Below, piece after piece: positions 9,704 to 21,866 of a stretch of 64,000 nt of DNA (position 1 is the first letter of the stretch; every line of letters begins with the position of its first letter). The notes below the pieces were generated by a model. It worked only from the letters and a program-made list of their open reading frames with translations. It searched no databases and was not told where the DNA came from. This DNA comes from Helianthus annuus (lineage: Eukaryota > Streptophyta > Magnoliopsida > Asterales > Asteraceae), in NCBI RefSeq assembly GCF_002127325.2, contig NC_035438.2, positions 144,451,787-144,515,786 on the forward strand, read 5' to 3'. Both the position numbers and the translations under genes were made by a program.

Positions 9704-12700
9704 TGTCACACCCCAAATTTTCCACGTGTCACCGGTGGGCCCGGTGGGGAGTATAGTGACGTAGTTGGCATCATCATAGACAGACAACACAATATATAAA
9801 TGCACAGCGGAAGCAAAAGATAAATATATTACATTTCGAATATAAGTAATGTCAAAGTATTACAACGGAAGGTAAAGGATCCACAGGCGGATCAATAAAA
9901 GAAAACTGTTCAATAGACTTTAGGCATCTAGAATTTGCAAGATTCCCTAGTAACGCCCCGAGCTCCCAGCCAATTACGCATAGTACCTGCCACTTAACCT
10001 TTTGGAAAATACGTCAGTTTACACTGGTAAATACAATTAACTGACTCAGTTTGGAAAAAGAGTTTGAAAAGTGATTCGAGTGCAAACGGCACAAAACATC
10101 TTGACACATTGATTAAAATGCACAGAGGCAAAATTAATCTTTATACTTGGGACAATTTTATTAATAAAAATCTTGTATCCGATTTACATGGTTGTCCAAC
10201 ATTTAGGGCCGGTGATTATACAATACAAGCCGGACAAGATTAATCGACACACCACAAATATAATCTCACAAGAAGATAATCTCACGAGTGAGTATACGTT
10301 ATACATATGCAACAGGAGGTGTTTTGCCTACACCTTGTGCTTACGTCGTGGCCATTCACTTTTTAAAATGAGCCAAGGATATCCAGGACACGGTCATTAA
10401 CCCCCAATGTTATTTGTTATCAATCAACACAGATTAAAACGGGATTATGCAATTTAATCATCTCCGATTAAACAGTTTCTACACCCGACCAAGCGGTATT
10501 TTTATAATACCGTATCCCAAGCCCGTATAAGGGAAAATAAGTTAAAAATATTTACCTGAGCTAGCTCCTGTCTTAAATAGCAAGAATAATAACTCAGCTG
10601 TATTCCTAAGTAAGCGTAGGTACAATTTACCGGAAAGCTCTAGTCTGGAACGATGGTATAAATAACCAATTAGAATACTAACGGGTCTTTAATTAAGCCT
10701 AAGCTTTGACCGGTTAGTTTTAAGGGCGATACGGTACAAGCGCACGATTAAGCGAAAGACCGGATAGAATGTGATTTAGACCCGGCAAGTTTGAATACTT
10801 GTATAATATGGGTATACTAAATACATTCTGGATTTTGAGACAAAAATGATAATGTTTGGCACAATTCGGTCAATTTATGCAAACTAGTTACATAAACCGA
10901 ACCGAGCGCTAAAAGAGCGTTACGGGTAGGCAACAGGGTCATATGCAAGTTCCCTGAGATAATATGCTTTAAATGTGATATAATATCAGTAAGTTATGTT
11001 CTATTATGCCCCGAATAATTTTAAACTCAATTTATGCCTTAGAAGGGCATTTTGGTCATTTAAAAGATTATAAAAGAGTCAATTTGGAAATCTGAGTTAC
11101 GGGTCTGAATTATACAGTAAATATACTTCATTTAACATGTTATAACAGTAGGGTATGACCCATATACCAAACTTAACATTTAAAATCAATCTATGCACCG
11201 TAGGGGTATTTTAGTAATTTCACAAGGGCTAAAAATGCCAAAACTGGAAATCTGAGTTCAAACATTTATACTTACTGTTATTATATGAAAATATACCAAA
11301 TACATCAGTAGGTATGAGTCTTATATGTTTAAAATGAGTATAACGCTTACTATGCGCTAAAAACGCTAAAAATGCGATTTAGAGCCGTTTCCGGGTTTTC
11401 AAAAGAAAGCTGAGATTTTTATATTTCCAGAACGCTCAAAATAATTTATTTAACAAATAAGATCAGTAGAAAAAGGTTTGAGGTCAAAAGAATGTATAAA
11501 ACTCATTTTATGGCTTAAACGGTCAAAACCGGCATCCACCGAATCGACTTAGCGACGTATGATCCGTTCAGCCAAAAATCAAATAAAAATCATCAAAAAT
11601 CTCAAAATATTATATAACATCAGTGGGTAAAAAGTTTTGTATCAAAACGTGGCCTGAAATGGGTCATATGCGAAATGCGCCGTTTATGTAACTTTAAGAT
11701 ATAGTTTTACGCTATCGGCCATAATTCAAAATCTGGACCACCAACGGGTCTCAAATTTTCGGTGCAAGTTTATATATTAGAAATAAATATTTCTACTCTT
11801 TCACTTTTCCAAAAATCACGTTTATATCAAAAAGGGCAAAATAGTCAACTTTAAGCATAAATCGGAACATGCAAATGAATCGGCTAAGAATAGACTCGAG
11901 ATATAAAAATTCCAGAGAGTTTTACCAAAATAAAAATGGTTCGAAGTACTCTCCAATACAGGTCTCAAACATGCATGTACGGATCCGAATCGATAGTCTA
12001 CGAAAAAGTCTTTTTTATAAGACTTTCGGTTCCGATTCGTATTTATACTCAAGATTGTCGAGTTGATTATGATAAAACACATTCTTACATATATTATAAG
12101 TTATTTATGATGATCAAACAGATTGCATGTCCTCTACATTACCATTTAAGCTTATTTTTGCAAAAACCACTTCTGTTGACTTTTTAAGAACGCCTTTGAC
12201 TCGACAATTAGCATGCATAAAGTGGGAATCAGAGAATACCCTTTTAAGGGTTTGTTTCCCACATAAATACCAACATAACAGTGGTTTCAATTTGAGAAAT
12301 GACAGAGTAAAACTCGTTTAATCGAAAAGTCAAATTTCAAGAACAACGGTTTGACTTTTAGCAATTAATCAATGCAAGAACGAATTATAGAATGTTATAG
12401 AGGCTTACAAAGGTCCTAATGAAGCTTAGTTAACACTAGGATGTTGCCTTGATGATCAGAAAGCTCCTGAAGAAGTCTTGAGAGCTGTCCTTGCAATTTG
12501 AGAGTTCTTGATCACAAAGGAAATGCCAAAGAAATGATCTTTGATCTGTTTTAAAGAGGAAATCAGAGGTTGAGGATAGGTTACTGTTGCCATAGGCATG
12601 CAAGGATGTTTATTGGAGCTTTTGGAGGTGCCATGAGCTGTTATGCACTTCAAATTCGGACCAGAATTGCAATTTTCGCGAAATTTTGCTTCTGATAGTC

Positions 12701-13349
12701 TCACGCGGCCCGCCTAAGGATTCCCAGGCGGGTCGCCTGGGGTCTGCAGGCCCAAAAACTTTCAAACATTGGCAGATTTGGTCCCTGTCCTTGCACGCGA
12801 TGTTTCGGCTACTTATTTTGACTCGTAAACCCCCAAACTTGGTTTTTAAGAACCTTGGGACATTTACCAACATGGAAATGTCCTCGGATAACTTTGCGCT
12901 CAACCGAAAAGCCATGAAATTCGACGTTGACGCTTTTAGTCCCTCAAGTACGGTTTTGGCCATAACTTTCTCATACGTTGACGAAACTTCACGAAATTTT
13001 TACCACATATTCTAGTGAGTATATTTTAGCATCACAAAGCTTCGGGTCTGCCAAAAGTTCACTCAGAGGTATAAATTCAACATGTTGACACTTTTAGCCC
13101 CTATAGTTTGTAATTCCTCACTTTTGTGCAATTTCCGCTTCGTATGATCCATGATCCATCCGTTTAAGGTTATAAACATTATGTAGGGTTATTATAGAGT
13201 CTATTTATCCATTGTTGACACTTTGGACCCTTACGTTCCATAGTTTTCACCGTTTGTCAACTTTAGTCCCTCTAAAGTTTGTTTTTACATACCGGAACCT
13301 TATGACACGTGTCAATACATTATTGGACGAAATTTTTCGAGGTGTTACA
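9704..13349 (-). mobile_element. Element A 5' LTR (minus-strand orientation)
   Basis: 3,646 bp, the same length as the copy at 539-4184. About ten substitutions separate them by eye (for example near 10149, 10321, 10599, 10645, 10863, 10993, 11602, 11788, 12885 and 13271) and no indel. Transcription should run from here toward lower coordinates. It has no supported gene. Confidence 0.93.
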
Positions 13350-13363
13350 GCTCTGATACCACT
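13350..13363 (-). other. Primer binding site of element B, interrupted by A; includes A's right TSD
   Basis: On the minus strand B's LTR ends CCTACA and is followed by AGTGGTATCAGAGC, an initiator-Met PBS. Element A is inserted so that the terminal AGAGC (GCTCT on plus, 13350-13354) became its target duplication. Confidence 0.88.
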
Positions 13364-13832
13364 TGTAGGATCGATCTTCGACCTGTTTGAGTCGTTTAGA
13401 GAAGTTCGTATCCGAATTAAGAGGCGGAAACTAATAATTCGGTGCTATTGAAGCTGTATTCACTTTAATATTGCTGTTTTATTGATCTTCAACTCGATTA
13501 CAAGGTTTGACAGCACTTCGGCAGCACTTCGTGGCTCAACCGGAAGATTACACCATTAACTATGTGTTTAGATCGCTCCTCTATATATAGACATGTCTGG
13601 TTCGCTTATATGGATTGCCATATAAGCGATCCTGGACCATTGCCATATAAGCGATCCTAAACATGATCAAATAAGCGATCCAGACATCAAACTGACACAA
13701 AAGCGGTCCTAGATGTGTACATATAAGTGATCCTATACAAAACTACTATTTCTAGGTATCCGTGCCATTTCCGATCTGTTCAGCTTCAAGACTTGATGGA
13801 AGACGTAGTCAGCAGACGTAGGCGCACTAACA
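13364..13832 (-). mobile_element. Element B (Copia-like) 5' LTR, 469 bp
   Basis: In minus-strand reading it starts TGTTAGTG and ends CCTACA, followed directly by the PBS. It lies between C's pol stop and A. A TATA-like CTATATATAG is at 13581-13590. Upstream of it, in transcription sense, five AGCGATCC-type repeats start at 13625, 13650, 13674, 13702 and 13726, and an inverted copy (TTCGCTTATATGG) is near 13601. The adjoining AATTT at 13833-13837 is the probable TSD; its partner is outside the window. Confidence 0.8.
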
Positions 13833-13835
13833 AAT

Positions 13836-16800
13836 TTATTTAGAGGAAACTCGTGGAAAAAGATGCGGATATTTCGCCTTCATTTGATCTTCGCGTTCCC
13901 AAGTAAACTCGGGTCCACGTTTAGATTCCCATCGAACCTTGACCAAAGGAATGCGCTTGCGTTTAAGCCACTTGACTTCACATTCCATGATTTCTACTGG
14001 TTTCTCAACAAATTTCAGTGTTTTGTCAACACGAATTTCGTCAAGCGGTATGTGAAGGTTTTCATCAGCTAAACATCTCTTGAGATTGGACACGTGAAAA
14101 GTTGGATGAACATTTCCAAGTTCAGGAGGTAACTCAAGTCTGTAGGCTACCTTACCGATTCTTTCGACGATCTTGAATGGTCCAACGTATCTAGGTGCAA
14201 GTTTTCCTTTCTTTCCAAATCTGATTACACCTTTCCAAGGTGAGACCTTAAGTAATACACGATCACCGACTTGAAAATCCAAGGGCTTGCATTTTAGGTC
14301 CGCGTAACTCTTTTGACGGCATCTAGCTGTCTGAAGGTTATCACGAACTTTCTTAACCTTATCTGTTGTCTCTAAAATGGGGGCAGGTCCAGTAAGTTGG
14401 GCCTCGCCGATCTCATTCCAGCAGACTGGTGAACGACATTTTCGACCATAGAGAGCCTCGAAAGGAGCCATGTTGATGCTGGAGTGATAACTGTTGTTGT
14501 AGGAGAATTCAATCAACGGAAGATGTGAATCCCAACTACCACCAAAATCGATCACACAAGCTCTAAGCATATCCTCCAGTGTCTGGATTGTTCTTTCAGA
14601 TTGACCATCCGTTTGCGGATGATAAACTGTGCTCAGATTAAGTTGGGACCCCATAGTAGATTGCATGGTTCTCCAAAAATGAGAAGTGAAACGAGCATCC
14701 CTGTCAGAAATGATGTTCAAAGGAACACCATGTCGAGCTACAATTTCATCCACGTAGATTTGAGCAAGTTTGTCAGCCGAAAAATCCTCACGGATTGGCA
14801 AGAAATGCGCTGACTTTGTAAGACGATCAACGACTACCCAGATGGCATCGTGACCTTTCTTTGTGCGCGGGAGTTTGGTAATGAGATCCATAGTAATGTT
14901 TTCCCATTTCCAAACTGGGATCTCTGGTTGCTCCAATAATCCGGAAGGACGCTGATGTTCAGCCTTAACCTTAAGACAAGTAAGGCATTTGGATACGTAT
15001 AAGGCAATGTCTTTCTTCATACCAGGCCACCAATACTGAATATGAAGATGCTTATACATCTTATCTGAGCCAGGATGAATAGAATAACGAGACTTATGGG
15101 CTTCATCCATAAGCAAGGTACGAAGATTATATTGGCTCGGGACCCACAAACGGTCCATGAAGTAATACGATCCATTGTCCTTCAGTTCCAGAGCAGGTGT
15201 TATGTGATAAGGAAACTCCTTATCCATCAAACCTTGTGAAACACAAGCTTGTTGAGCCTGAGAAATACGTGCTTGGATATCGGATTGAGCTTGAATAACA
15301 GATTGGACACGAACACAATGAAGCTTAGTACGTTCCTTACGACTCAATGCATCGGCTACGACATTCGCCTTACCAGGATGGTAGCGAATTTCGCAGTCAT
15401 AGTCGTTTAGAAGCTCCACCCAACGTCTTTGCCTCATGTTGAGCTCTTTCTGATTGAAGATATGCTGAAGACTTTTGTGGTCCGTGAAAACCACACATTT
15501 TGTACCGTACAAATAGTGTCTCCAGATCTTAAGAGCGAAGACAACTGCACCCAACTCAAGATCATGAGTGGTGTAGTTTTTCTCATGTATCTTCAACTGC
15601 CTTGATGCGTATGCTATGACTTTGTTTCTTTGCATCAGGACGCAGCCAAGACCTAATTTAGACGCATCGCAATAAATGACGAAATCATCATTGCCCTCGG
15701 GCAAAGTTAGGACAGGCGCGTCGCAAAGTTTTTGTTTCAAAGTCAGAAACGCTTCCTCTTGTTTGACTCCCCAATCAACTGGCTTGTTCTTCTGAGTTAG
15801 AGCAGTTAGAGGAACTGCAATCTTTGAGAAGTTTTCAATGAAGCGGCGGTAATAGCCTGCCAGACCAAGAAAAGAACGAACTTCAGTAGGAGTAGTAGGC
15901 GTATCCCAATCCTTAATCGCACTGATCTTGGAGGGATCTACATGAATACCTTGTTCATTGACAATGTGTCCTAAGAATTGAACCTCTTTAAGCCAGAATT
16001 CACACTTGGAGAATTTGGCGAAAAGTTGCTCTTTCTTTAGGAGTTCCAATGTAAGACGAAGATGTTGCTCATGATCAGCTCGCATCTTAGAATAAATTAA
16101 AATGTCATCAATGAAAACGATGATGAACTTATCTAAATAAGGCTTGCAGACCCTATTCATCAAGTCCATGAAAACAGCAGGAGCATTAGTCAAACCGAAT
16201 AGCATGACTGTGAACTCATAATGCCCATAACGAGTACGGAACGCTGTCTTGGGAATGTCTTCTTCATGCACACGGAGTTGATGATATCCAGATCGCAGAT
16301 CAATCTTTGAAAAATAAGAAGCGCCTTGCAATTGATCAAAGAGATCATCAATACGAGGTAGGGGATATCGATTCTTGATGGTGAGCTTGTTAAGCTCACG
16401 ATAATCGATACACATCCTAAAAGATCCATCCTTCTTCTTTACAAAGAGAACGGGAGCACCCCAAGGTGAAAAGCTAGGATGGATAAAACCTTTGTCAGAA
16501 AGTTCCTGCAGCTGCTTAGACAACTCTTGCATCTCGGACGGTGCAAGACGATATGGAGCTCTGGCAATGGGATTTGCACCAGGTACGAGATCAATACGGA
16601 ACTCAACTTGGCGTGCTGGGGGTAGACCAGGTAACTCTTCAGGGAAAACTTCAGAATAATCCCGAACGACATGAATATCTGAAATAGACTTACCCTTGCC
16701 TTTATCTGCTGTAACATGTGCTAAGAAAGCCACATAGTTCTTCCGTAGATACTTCCGAGCTTTAAAACAAGACATGAGTCTGAGACCACCGGCAGGCTTC

Positions 16801-17093
16801 TCACCACGAACCTGTAGGATCTCGCCTGTCGACAGCGGCACACGAACAATCTTCTCAGAACAAACTATCTCTGCGCGATGCTTAGATAACCAATCCATAC
16901 CCACTATAACGTCGAAGCTTCCAAGTTGCATTGGCGTGAGGTCAATAGGAAAAATATGGTCGTTAAGGTTCAACTGGCAGTTGCGGAGAACAGAATCAAG
17001 AACAATGGGTTCACCGCTTGCCACTTCTACTGTCAAAGGTTTACCTAGTTTCGTTCTAGACACGCGAAGCATTGGCTCAAAAGACAATGACAC
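13836..17093 (-). CDS. pol: Pol polyprotein of element C: protease (partial), RT, RNase H, integrase, chromodomain-like tail
   Basis: 1,085 residues without a stop. The protease active site (DSGADKSF) lies just upstream of the ATG at 17093, cut off by a frameshift at 17118-17123. RT follows, with FIDDILIYS near residue 330; then RNase H ending [18 protein letters not shown] near 590. Integrase has an HHCC zinc region ([10 protein letters not shown]...CLTC) near 660-710 and a DDE core: Asp in [10 protein letters not shown] near 734, Asp in ISDRDARF near 795, Glu in GQSERTIQ near 832. The tail carries the [14 protein letters not shown] motif and ends [18 protein letters not shown], typical of Tekay-type chromodomains. 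This is the best preserved pol here. The true gag-pol is one reading frame, so the ATG at 17093 is not a native start. Confidence 0.92.
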   Translation of the reverse strand: MSLSFEPMLRVSRTKLGKPLTVEVASGEPIVLDSVLRNCQLNLNDHIFPIDLTPMQLGSFDVIVGMDWLSKHRAEIVCSEKIVRVPLSTGEILQVRGEKPAGGLRLMSCFKARKYLRKNYVAFLAHVTADKGKGKSISDIHVVRDYSEVFPEELPGLPPARQVEFRIDLVPGANPIARAPYRLAPSEMQELSKQLQELSDKGFIHPSFSPWGAPVLFVKKKDGSFRMCIDYRELNKLTIKNRYPLPRIDDLFDQLQGASYFSKIDLRSGYHQLRVHEEDIPKTAFRTRYGHYEFTVMLFGLTNAPAVFMDLMNRVCKPYLDKFIIVFIDDILIYSKMRADHEQHLRLTLELLKKEQLFAKFSKCEFWLKEVQFLGHIVNEQGIHVDPSKISAIKDWDTPTTPTEVRSFLGLAGYYRRFIENFSKIAVPLTALTQKNKPVDWGVKQEEAFLTLKQKLCDAPVLTLPEGNDDFVIYCDASKLGLGCVLMQRNKVIAYASRQLKIHEKNYTTHDLELGAVVFALKIWRHYLYGTKCVVFTDHKSLQHIFNQKELNMRQRRWVELLNDYDCEIRYHPGKANVVADALSRKERTKLHCVRVQSVIQAQSDIQARISQAQQACVSQGLMDKEFPYHITPALELKDNGSYYFMDRLWVPSQYNLRTLLMDEAHKSRYSIHPGSDKMYKHLHIQYWWPGMKKDIALYVSKCLTCLKVKAEHQRPSGLLEQPEIPVWKWENITMDLITKLPRTKKGHDAIWVVVDRLTKSAHFLPIREDFSADKLAQIYVDEIVARHGVPLNIISDRDARFTSHFWRTMQSTMGSQLNLSTVYHPQTDGQSERTIQTLEDMLRACVIDFGGSWDSHLPLIEFSYNNSYHSSINMAPFEALYGRKCRSPVCWNEIGEAQLTGPAPILETTDKVKKVRDNLQTARCRQKSYADLKCKPLDFQVGDRVLLKVSPWKGVIRFGKKGKLAPRYVGPFKIVERIGKVAYRLELPPELGNVHPTFHVSNLKRCLADENLHIPLDEIRVDKTLKFVEKPVEIMECEVKWLKRKRIPLVKVRWESKRGPEFTWEREDQMKAKYPHLFPRVSSK

Positions 17094-17115
17094 AAAACTC
17101 TTGTCGGCACCCGAA

Positions 17116-18390
17116 TCAAAAAAGGACAGATGCAGGCTGATTATTAATAAAGAACGTACCGTTCACCACTTCATTGTCTGCTTGTGCCTCTTGAGCATTC
17201 ATGTTGAAGACTCGCCCTCGAGCCTGAGCCTGATTCTGGTTTGCATTCTGGTTCTGGTTGGCTAGCCTTGGGCACCGATTTCTGTAGTGGGTCAGGTCCC
17301 CACAGTTATAACAAGCACCTGGTGGGTAGTATGGTCGTGCAGCTTGACCCTGTTGCTGAGCAGGAGGCTGAGCAACTTGTTGAGCAGGGTTCTGAACTGC
17401 GCGATTTTGAGCAAACCAACAAACATCGGCAAGATGACCTGACTTCCCACAGTTAGTACAGAAATGGCACTGATGTTGTGGCTGATGGTGACTGTTGCAT
17501 CTATTGCACAAAGGTGCATTCCCTGAATAGGGCTTCTTTGCTGGAGGCTGTGCTGGTTGGTTGGGAGCCGCCTGGTTAGCTTGGGCAGTGACAGCATAGT
17601 TTTGGGAAGCCTTATGCTTCTTTGCCCTTTTTGATGAACCAGAATCCTTTTCATTCTTGTCTTGACCCTTTTTGCTATCTTCCTTGTCAGACGACTGTTT
17701 CTTGCCCTTGTCACCCTTCCTGTGTAATTTATTCTTCCGAATCTGCGATTCAGTCAGTGTCGCTGATAACTCAATTGCCTGACGGAGTGTGGTAGGGTTG
17801 CTACCAGTAATGATGTCTTGTACCGAGTCAGGCAGGCCGTCGATGTACCTTTCGATAGCCTTGTCGAGTGGGGCGACCATAGTCGGGCAAAGTAGACTCA
17901 ACTCCTCAAACCTATCAGTATATGCCCTGTGCTCGCCGTTATCTTGTTTCAAATCATCGAAGTCCTTCTCCAACGCTCGTTGTTCATGACGAGGACAAAA
18001 TTCCCTCATCATAAGAGCTCTCAGTTCAGCCCATGTCTGTGCTAGAGCAACTTCCGCACCACGGTCTCTCATTACCCCATTCCACCATGTAAGAGCCCTC
18101 TTTTGAAACACGTTTGAAGAAAACTCGACCTTGCGATTATCCGGACACTGCACGTGGCGAAAAGTATTCTCGATGCTCTCGAACCATTGAAGAAGCCCAG
18201 TTGCTCCCTCAGAACCACTAAACTTGAGTGGTTTAGCCGAGTTAAAATTCTTGAAATTGCATGTACCATTGTTGTTGTTGTTGGCTTGGTTCCATTGAGC
18301 AAAGAGATTTGGGAATTGAGCAGCCATCTGCTGCGCAATAATTTCTGCCAGCTCGGCAGTTGCTATCTGGTGTTCGCGTCGAGGAGGCAT
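17116..18390 (-). CDS. gag: Gag of element C, ended early by a +1 frameshift
   Basis: Start at MPPRREHQ (18390), the same start used by element E. Capsid: [29 protein letters not shown] and [18 protein letters not shown] at about residues 60-170. A Lys/Ser-rich linker follows. Cys/His fingers are [28 protein letters not shown] and [14 protein letters not shown], all intact. After PASVLF the frame hits a stop where the protease DSG should begin. The cause is a homopolymer of six T (A6 at 17118-17123 on plus) where E's sequence keeps the frame. Otherwise gag and pol would form one protein. The frame upstream of MPPRR reads through the leader and is not likely used. Confidence 0.9.
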   Translation of the reverse strand: MPPRREHQIATAELAEIIAQQMAAQFPNLFAQWNQANNNNNGTCNFKNFNSAKPLKFSGSEGATGLLQWFESIENTFRHVQCPDNRKVEFSSNVFQKRALTWWNGVMRDRGAEVALAQTWAELRALMMREFCPRHEQRALEKDFDDLKQDNGEHRAYTDRFEELSLLCPTMVAPLDKAIERYIDGLPDSVQDIITGSNPTTLRQAIELSATLTESQIRKNKLHRKGDKGKKQSSDKEDSKKGQDKNEKDSGSSKRAKKHKASQNYAVTAQANQAAPNQPAQPPAKKPYSGNAPLCNRCNSHHQPQHQCHFCTNCGKSGHLADVCWFAQNRAVQNPAQQVAQPPAQQQGQAARPYYPPGACYNCGDLTHYRNRCPRLANQNQNANQNQAQARGRVFNMNAQEAQADNEVVNGTFFINNQPASVLF

Positions 18391-18976
18391 TCTAAAAGAG
18401 GAAAACATGAAGGGAAACGAGTGAGATGATTGGATGAAGAGAATGAGATGAAACAGAATCAACAAAAGCAAAGATGGTGGTTACGCATCGCAAAGCAAAC
18501 AAGCGACACGATATGTCTAGTCAAAGTAAGTGGGTCAAAAATAATGTATCGCGAAGACATGTTCGCCTATAAGTGAACACTCACCCCAAGAGTTCCCAGG
18601 TAAGAGTGACTGGTCCGATTATGTGGATTTGTACGAACACTCTAGCCTTAGACAGAAAACTCAGGGTACAGGCATTCACTCTTCCAGTTCGCACGTGTTC
18701 ACACTATTAAAACCCGAAAACCTTGACGAGGTTTTTTGAAAATTCAAAGGGGTTCAAACCATATAACAGAGGGTTCAAAACCTAGTAATCAATCATCCTA
18801 GAACAAATGATTAATTTTCAAAGCGGATTCGGAATCGAAATTCTCGTTGTGGTTATCACCTAAGGATATGTGAAGTGCATGTTTTAAAATCTAAACACAA
18901 GATAACTTGTGTTAGGGTCCTAGAAAGTTATAGTCTAGGTCAAAGCATTACTAATAACCTAATTCCCTATAACCAT
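18391..18976 (-). mobile_element. Untranslated leader of element C
   Basis: About 590 bp between PBS and gag, collinear with the leader of E (26805-27369), including the shared words CTGTACCCTGAGTTTTCTGT and GTGAACACTCACCCC (in opposite orientations). No gene. Confidence 0.75.
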
Positions 18977-18990
18977 TGGCTCTAATACCA
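18977..18990 (-). other. Primer binding site of element C, one base changed
   Basis: On the minus strand it reads TGGTATTAGAGCCA. E has TGGTATCAGAGCCA, so C carries a single C-to-T change inside the tRNA-Met complement. Confidence 0.85.
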
Positions 18991-20226
18991 ACTCTTCTGT
19001 CACACCCCGGCCGCGTACAACATGCAACCGCGGCGGAAACGCCGGGGAGTGTTGATGGACAGAATTAATTGTTTCATAACCATGGAAACCAAAGTTACAT
19101 TTTATTTATTTAACAAGCGTAATACATTGTCTTAAACAGGAAAACAAAGAGTTCGCGACAAAATTAAACTAGTCTATCTTCATTTTTAGTCTCTAAGGCA
19201 CAGGTCCGCCCTAGTGTCATGATCATCATCCTATGGAACAGTTCCTGAAAATACATGTGAAAGTAGGTACGTCAGCATAAAAATGCCTGTGAGATACATA
19301 GGTTTTGTGAAAATGGGATTCATGACTTGAGTTTAAAGAAATGTTTAATAACAGTCAGTCATGAACCTTGTAATTTGTCTTGCTTTGTAAACCATTTTAA
19401 AAACGATAATATCAGATGATATGTATAGATAAGTGTAAGGTTAAACGAGTAACCAAGTAAAATGAGTTGAATAAGATAAGTTGTTTGTAGAGCAATGTCT
19501 TGTAAAAAGTATGTTATTTGTATAAAACGTAGTATGTCTAAACTGAAATGATTTAGATAACGCTACGATATGTAATATTATATAAGCATTTATATATAGG
19601 AAGTACCAGCGGCGTATCCACCATGTTTGTATCATATTACATACGCCACGTTACTCAAACCATTTACCCAAACCAACCACCATGTAAATTGTTCATGTAT
19701 AAACCAATTGTCAAGTGTTATTGTGTAAACCATATCAAAATGTCTATGTTCAATGTAAACCACCAAGTATGCATATCAATGTCAAAATGTTTATGTTTAA
19801 TGTAGATCATGTAATGTGTACCCAAAATATATCTTGTATGGTAAGTGAGATGTATCAACTAAACCATATGTAAAATGCACAAAACAAGGTATTGAAGTAA
19901 AACATGGTTTGAATCAATGTTATGTTTTGTGGAACAATGCATGCTATACTGATACAACATTTATGCGGTATTGTGAAAATGCATACATCCAAGCCTTGAG
20001 ACTGTGGCGATAAACCCTTAAACAAATTAAAGGTTTATCTAAGTTATGTATATCGAATTCGGTCATTCCTTCCAATCCAAACAAACCCAGGATTTCAGGA
20101 ACGGGAGTTGTCAATTCCTATGGTACCACTACCTACTAACGAATGGCGTGATCAATGTTAATGAATGTATTGTTCCATGTTAAACAAACCAAATGTCATA
20201 CCAAAATGAAGGCATGTGATGTAAAC

Positions 20227-20605
20227 AATTGTACTAAGTATGCACACAATGGGCATAAATAGCATGAAATGTAATGTGAAACAATGTACTAAGTATGCAC
20301 ACAATGGGCATACATAGCATGAAATGTAATGTAAAGCAATGTACTAAGTACGCACACAATGGGCATACATAGCATGAAATGTAATGTAAAGCAATGTACT
20401 AAGTACGCACACAATGGGCATACATAGCATGAAATGTAATGTAAAGCAATGTACTAAGTACGCACACAATGGGCATACATAGCATGAAATGTAATGTAAA
20501 GCAATGTACTAAGTACGCACACAATGGGCATACATAGCATGAAATGTAACGTAAAGCAATGTACTAAGTACGCACACAATGGGCATAGATAGCATGAAAT
20601 GTAAT
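20227..20605. repeat. 55-bp tandem array, about 7 copies, inside LTR of C
   Basis: Units start near 20227, 20282, 20337, 20392, 20447, 20502 and 20557, each containing GTACTAAGTA, CACACAATGGGCAT and AGCATGAAATGTAA. The inner copies are almost identical; the first and last are diverged or partial. The matching part of E's LTR (25340-25620) has only degenerate repeats built on AGCATGCTAGCACATTG, so the array grew in C's lineage. Confidence 0.92.
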
Positions 20606-21630
20606 GAAATCATGTACTATAATGTACTAACGAACATAGCAGGTATATGATGTGAAAACATGGAAAGCATGAAAGTAACAAGTAGGCACATGTGTTTCAC
20701 CCCAAAACAGTTTGGAAAACAGTAAAAGAGGGGTTCAATGTACTCACCTGAGATTGCTTTGAAGTTCTTGTATAATAACCAAATAATGCTAGAGATCACG
20801 GAATATCAAACGGCACCTAATAGGTAGCTATATTAATATACCGGACCAAAATCGGAAGGATCGGATAGTATGCGGGTTCGTAAACCAAATGAGTATGGAG
20901 ACTCGTGTAATATGGTTTAACAAAGCTTACATACTAAAATGAAACCTAACCTAAGTGCTTACGACCCATTACGACCCGTTTAGGTAGCTTATGCTACCTT
21001 AACGCGTCGTTCGCGTAGAACGCGTTTGGAACGCCTAATATTGTGACCATAAGGTATAACCTCGGAAGGTTACAGCTATGGTCACCTAATGTGTTTGGTC
21101 AGATCCTAATGATCGACCAAATGGGTCGGGTTCGAAAGTATAAGCGATTGTTTAGATCGCTTACCTTACGACCCTATATAAGCACTAAACTAAAAGTGAC
21201 GAGCTAAGCATGTTAGAACATGCTTAACTAAGTTTAGAAAACAGGTTTGGCATCGAAACAAACGGTTTTGATGCTCACGAGTAGTTTGGTTACAAAATAC
21301 GCAAGAATGCGCATTTTGGCCGAAACTACGACTCGTCACTGAGCCTAGATAACGTGGTAATCAGTAGGAATAGTCGCCATGGACTATAACCATCGTGATC
21401 ACGCTCACGTTATGAAGTTCCATGAACTTCGTGTTGACCATATGCTGGTCACACAGAAAGTCAAACAAAACTTTGACTTTCGGACTCGAAAAGCGAATAA
21501 AAGAACGAAAGAACACTTACGAAGGGTCCCCGAATGCTAATCTAGATCAAAATGGCTCAGGTATGAAACAAAGGTTCCAACTTAGAGCTTTAGATCAGAT
21601 TTTTGTGGGTTTTAACCAAAAGGGGGGGGG

Positions 21631-21640
21631 GTATTTATAG
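21631..21640 (-). promoter_or_regulatory. TATA box of the C LTR promoter
   Basis: Minus-strand CTATAAATAC, about 188 bp downstream of the dyad pair. The corresponding spacings in E and F are about 198 and 176 bp. Confidence 0.65.
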
Positions 21641-21827
21641 GAAAAGTAAAGCCGTTAGGATCGTTTCTTGAATATCGTGCCACGATCTTATGCGTACACT
21701 TGTCAAGTTGTTGTGGTAGCTCAAAATGACCTTAACTCTATAGATTGTGAAAGGGCATTGCCCTTTGGAGTGTTTGAAAGGCCAATTTTTGCAAGAAAAC
21801 AAAGTTTCTGCAACTGAAGGGGCCATG

Positions 21828-21866
21828 CGGCCCGCATCAGTATCAGACAAAACTCAGGCGGGCCGC
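21828..21866. repeat. Paired GC-rich dyads in LTR of C
   Basis: GCGGCCCGC at 21828-21836 and GCGGGCCGC at 21858-21866 are in opposite sense, starting 30 bp apart. Confidence 0.65.

Larger units (their letters stand above)
539..13349 (-). mobile_element. Element A: non-autonomous Ty3/chromovirus-type LTR retrotransposon, 12.8 kb
   Basis: Complete element on the minus strand with two 3,646-bp LTRs, a 5-bp TSD, a PBS matching initiator tRNA-Met and a polypurine tract. Its 5.5-kb interior encodes two Gag-like proteins and only the far C-terminal tail of an integrase; protease, RT, RNase H and the integrase core are absent. It therefore probably depends on a relative for pol functions. Its LTR ends, PBS leader and integrase tail are closely related to element F. 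About ten LTR-LTR differences by eye suggest a recent insertion. Confidence 0.93.

Noticed and set aside
17118..17123. Programmed ribosomal frameshift between gag and pol of C
   Set aside because: The close relative E is in one frame across this point and no slippery heptamer with a downstream structure is evident; a simple one-base insertion is the more economical reading.
20227..20605. CRISPR-like regular array
   Set aside because: Units are contiguous tandem repeats without unique spacers, in plant DNA, inside an LTR.
21622..21631. Run of ten G as a polypurine tract
   Set aside because: It is inside the LTR of C next to the TATA box, not adjacent to an LTR boundary.
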